In this document: piece by piece, positions 63,340 through 64,000 of the stretch | Layout: each line of letters opens with the position of its first letter | Numbering within the stretch: position 1 is the stretch's first letter | Source: Sphingobacteriaceae bacterium GW460-11-11-14-LB5 | GTDB lineage: Bacteria; Bacteroidota; Bacteroidia; Sphingobacteriales; Sphingobacteriaceae | Reading direction: 5' to 3' | Assembly: GCA_002151545.1 (NCBI GenBank) | Contig: CP021237.1 | Span: forward strand, 2,666,001-2,730,000 | DNA: 64,000 bases | Notes under the pieces: generated by a model | Seen by the model: the letters and a program-made list of their open reading frames with translations, nothing else | The model's database searches: none | What the model was told of the DNA's origin: nothing | Translations under genes and position numbers: made by a program

Positions 63340-64000
63340 TTAATACCTAAAATTAAGCGATACGTATGGATACCAGCCATCAGACGAGTGTCCCATCACA
63401 AATCGCACAACTGTGAGTGATGCTGGTGCAAAGTAAACGCCCCCTCCTACACCGTGGTGCCACAATGTAGAGGCTTCATCTCTTTTCCAAACCCTACCTA
63501 CATCATAAAAACCAAGTAAGCCAACTTGTCCGGGTAAAACATAACTTACTAAATCGCCAATTTTAGCACGCAGCTCTAAATTATTATAAAACATATGCTC
63601 GCCGGCAAACCTAAACTGACGGTAACCTAAAAGGTTTCCTTGACCGCCTAAAAATAAAGCCTGATAAAAAGCCGGTTTACCAATGGTTACTCCACCACCG
63701 AAACGATCGGCTAAAATGAATTTTTTCCGACCATCGAGGTTTTTATACAGCGCTATACTCGCTGTAAATTGCCCGTAAGAATTAGAATATTTGTTAACGC
63801 CTTTATAAGCCAGCAGCTTAAAATCGACATAACTACCCAGGGTTGGCAATAAATCGTTATCACGCGTATTATTGGTGAAATTTACAAATGCACCTGCAAA
63901 CATCTTTTCGTTCCGAACGGTAAGCGAATCGGATGAATGCAATTGTGATGGGTTTTCGATAAAACGGCCTGCATTATCTTCCTGATTAAGTTTATAATAT
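63340..64000 (-). CDS. BamA/TamA (Omp85)-like outer-membrane protein, N-terminus beyond window
   Basis: The C-terminal ~220 residues of a surface-antigen (D15) type beta-barrel. The frame stays open to base 64000, so the start is outside. The visible part alternates hydrophobic and polar residues and ends in the barrel-closing strand YPYVSLNFRY. YRQFRFAGEHMFYNNLELR and FYDVGRVW match the conserved last strands of the Omp85 family. Function (assembly or lipid transport) cannot be decided from this fragment. A TTG at 63942 is in frame but internal. Confidence 0.8.
   Translation of the reverse strand, partial: YYKLNQEDNAGRFIENPSQLHSSDSLTVRNEKMFAGAFVNFTNNTRDNDLLPTLGSYVDFKLLAYKGVNKYSNSYGQFTASIALYKNLDGRKKFILADRFGGGVTIGKPAFYQALFLGGQGNLLGYRQFRFAGEHMFYNNLELRAKIGDLVSYVLPGQVGLLGFYDVGRVWKRDEASTLWHHGVGGGVYFAPASLTVVRFVMGHSSDGWYPYVSLNFRY

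Noticed and set aside
1..64000. CRISPR arrays, tRNA, rRNA, integrase or transposase genes
   Set aside because: I looked for regularly spaced repeats, cloverleaf folds and DDE or tyrosine recombinase motifs and saw none. The repeats found are irregularly spaced intergenic elements.

Overview
The window looks like a chromosomal segment of a low-GC Bacteroidota, most likely family Sphingobacteriaceae and close to Pedobacter. This is inferred from the SusC/SusD pair, a PorP/SprF plus gliding-type (type IX secretion) cargo pair, type B L31, promoters of the TTG-N17-20-TAnnTTTG form, few Shine-Dalgarno sequences, several TTG starts and many Bacteroidota-only families (DUF5723, GIN domain, PID-like C-terminus). 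No database search was possible. I saw no rRNA, tRNA, CRISPR array, prophage, integrase or transposase, so most of the window is core chromosome.

Layout. 1-5.7 kb: tpiA (cut by the window edge), a GlmU-like sugar nucleotidyltransferase, rpmE2, a small unknown protein, methylmalonyl-CoA epimerase, and the ISC iron-sulfur cluster operon iscS-iscU-iscA. 6-17 kb: acyl-CoA synthetase, DUF2461, a small secreted protein with a sorting-like C-terminus, an alkyltransferase-like protein, lysS, ung plus a coupled hydrolase, and small stress or membrane proteins. 16.9-20 kb: an Lrp regulator divergent from a DtxR/MntR-type repressor that overlaps an Nramp-UspA fusion transporter, with a DtxR-like box on its promoter. 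20-31 kb: smpB, pcm, priA-DUF423, a DUF5723 pair, tsaB, and the rpmH-rnpA-yidD cluster. 31.5-37.5 kb: a LiaF-like/DUF4288/LytS/LytTR signalling operon, ChaN-like protein, mscL and rpoN. 38-47.9 kb: PorP/SprF with a very large PKD-repeat cargo protein, a 46-residue TatA, an HD phosphohydrolase, a TetR-ABC1 kinase operon, a lone receiver domain and a GIN-domain protein.

47.9-60.5 kb is the main accessory-type locus. It is a tightly packed minus-strand cluster reading ECF sigma factor, FecR anti-sigma, SusC with a signalling STN domain, SusD, a zinc-metallohydrolase-like lipoprotein whose HExxH site is destroyed, a TlpA-like thiol reductase, a subtilisin-type protease and a two-lobed aspartic protease with a PDZ domain. 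I read it as a self-regulated uptake locus for peptide or protein. The window ends with a large GAF-like protein and the C-terminus of an Omp85-type outer-membrane protein.

Intergenic DNA is rich in dispersed repeats: two families of GTCAT-bounded inverted repeats, a 98-bp tandem hairpin unit, a MITE-like inverted repeat, variable-stem hairpins of the GTTCC/GGAAC type, and decayed simple repeats. Some reach into gene ends.
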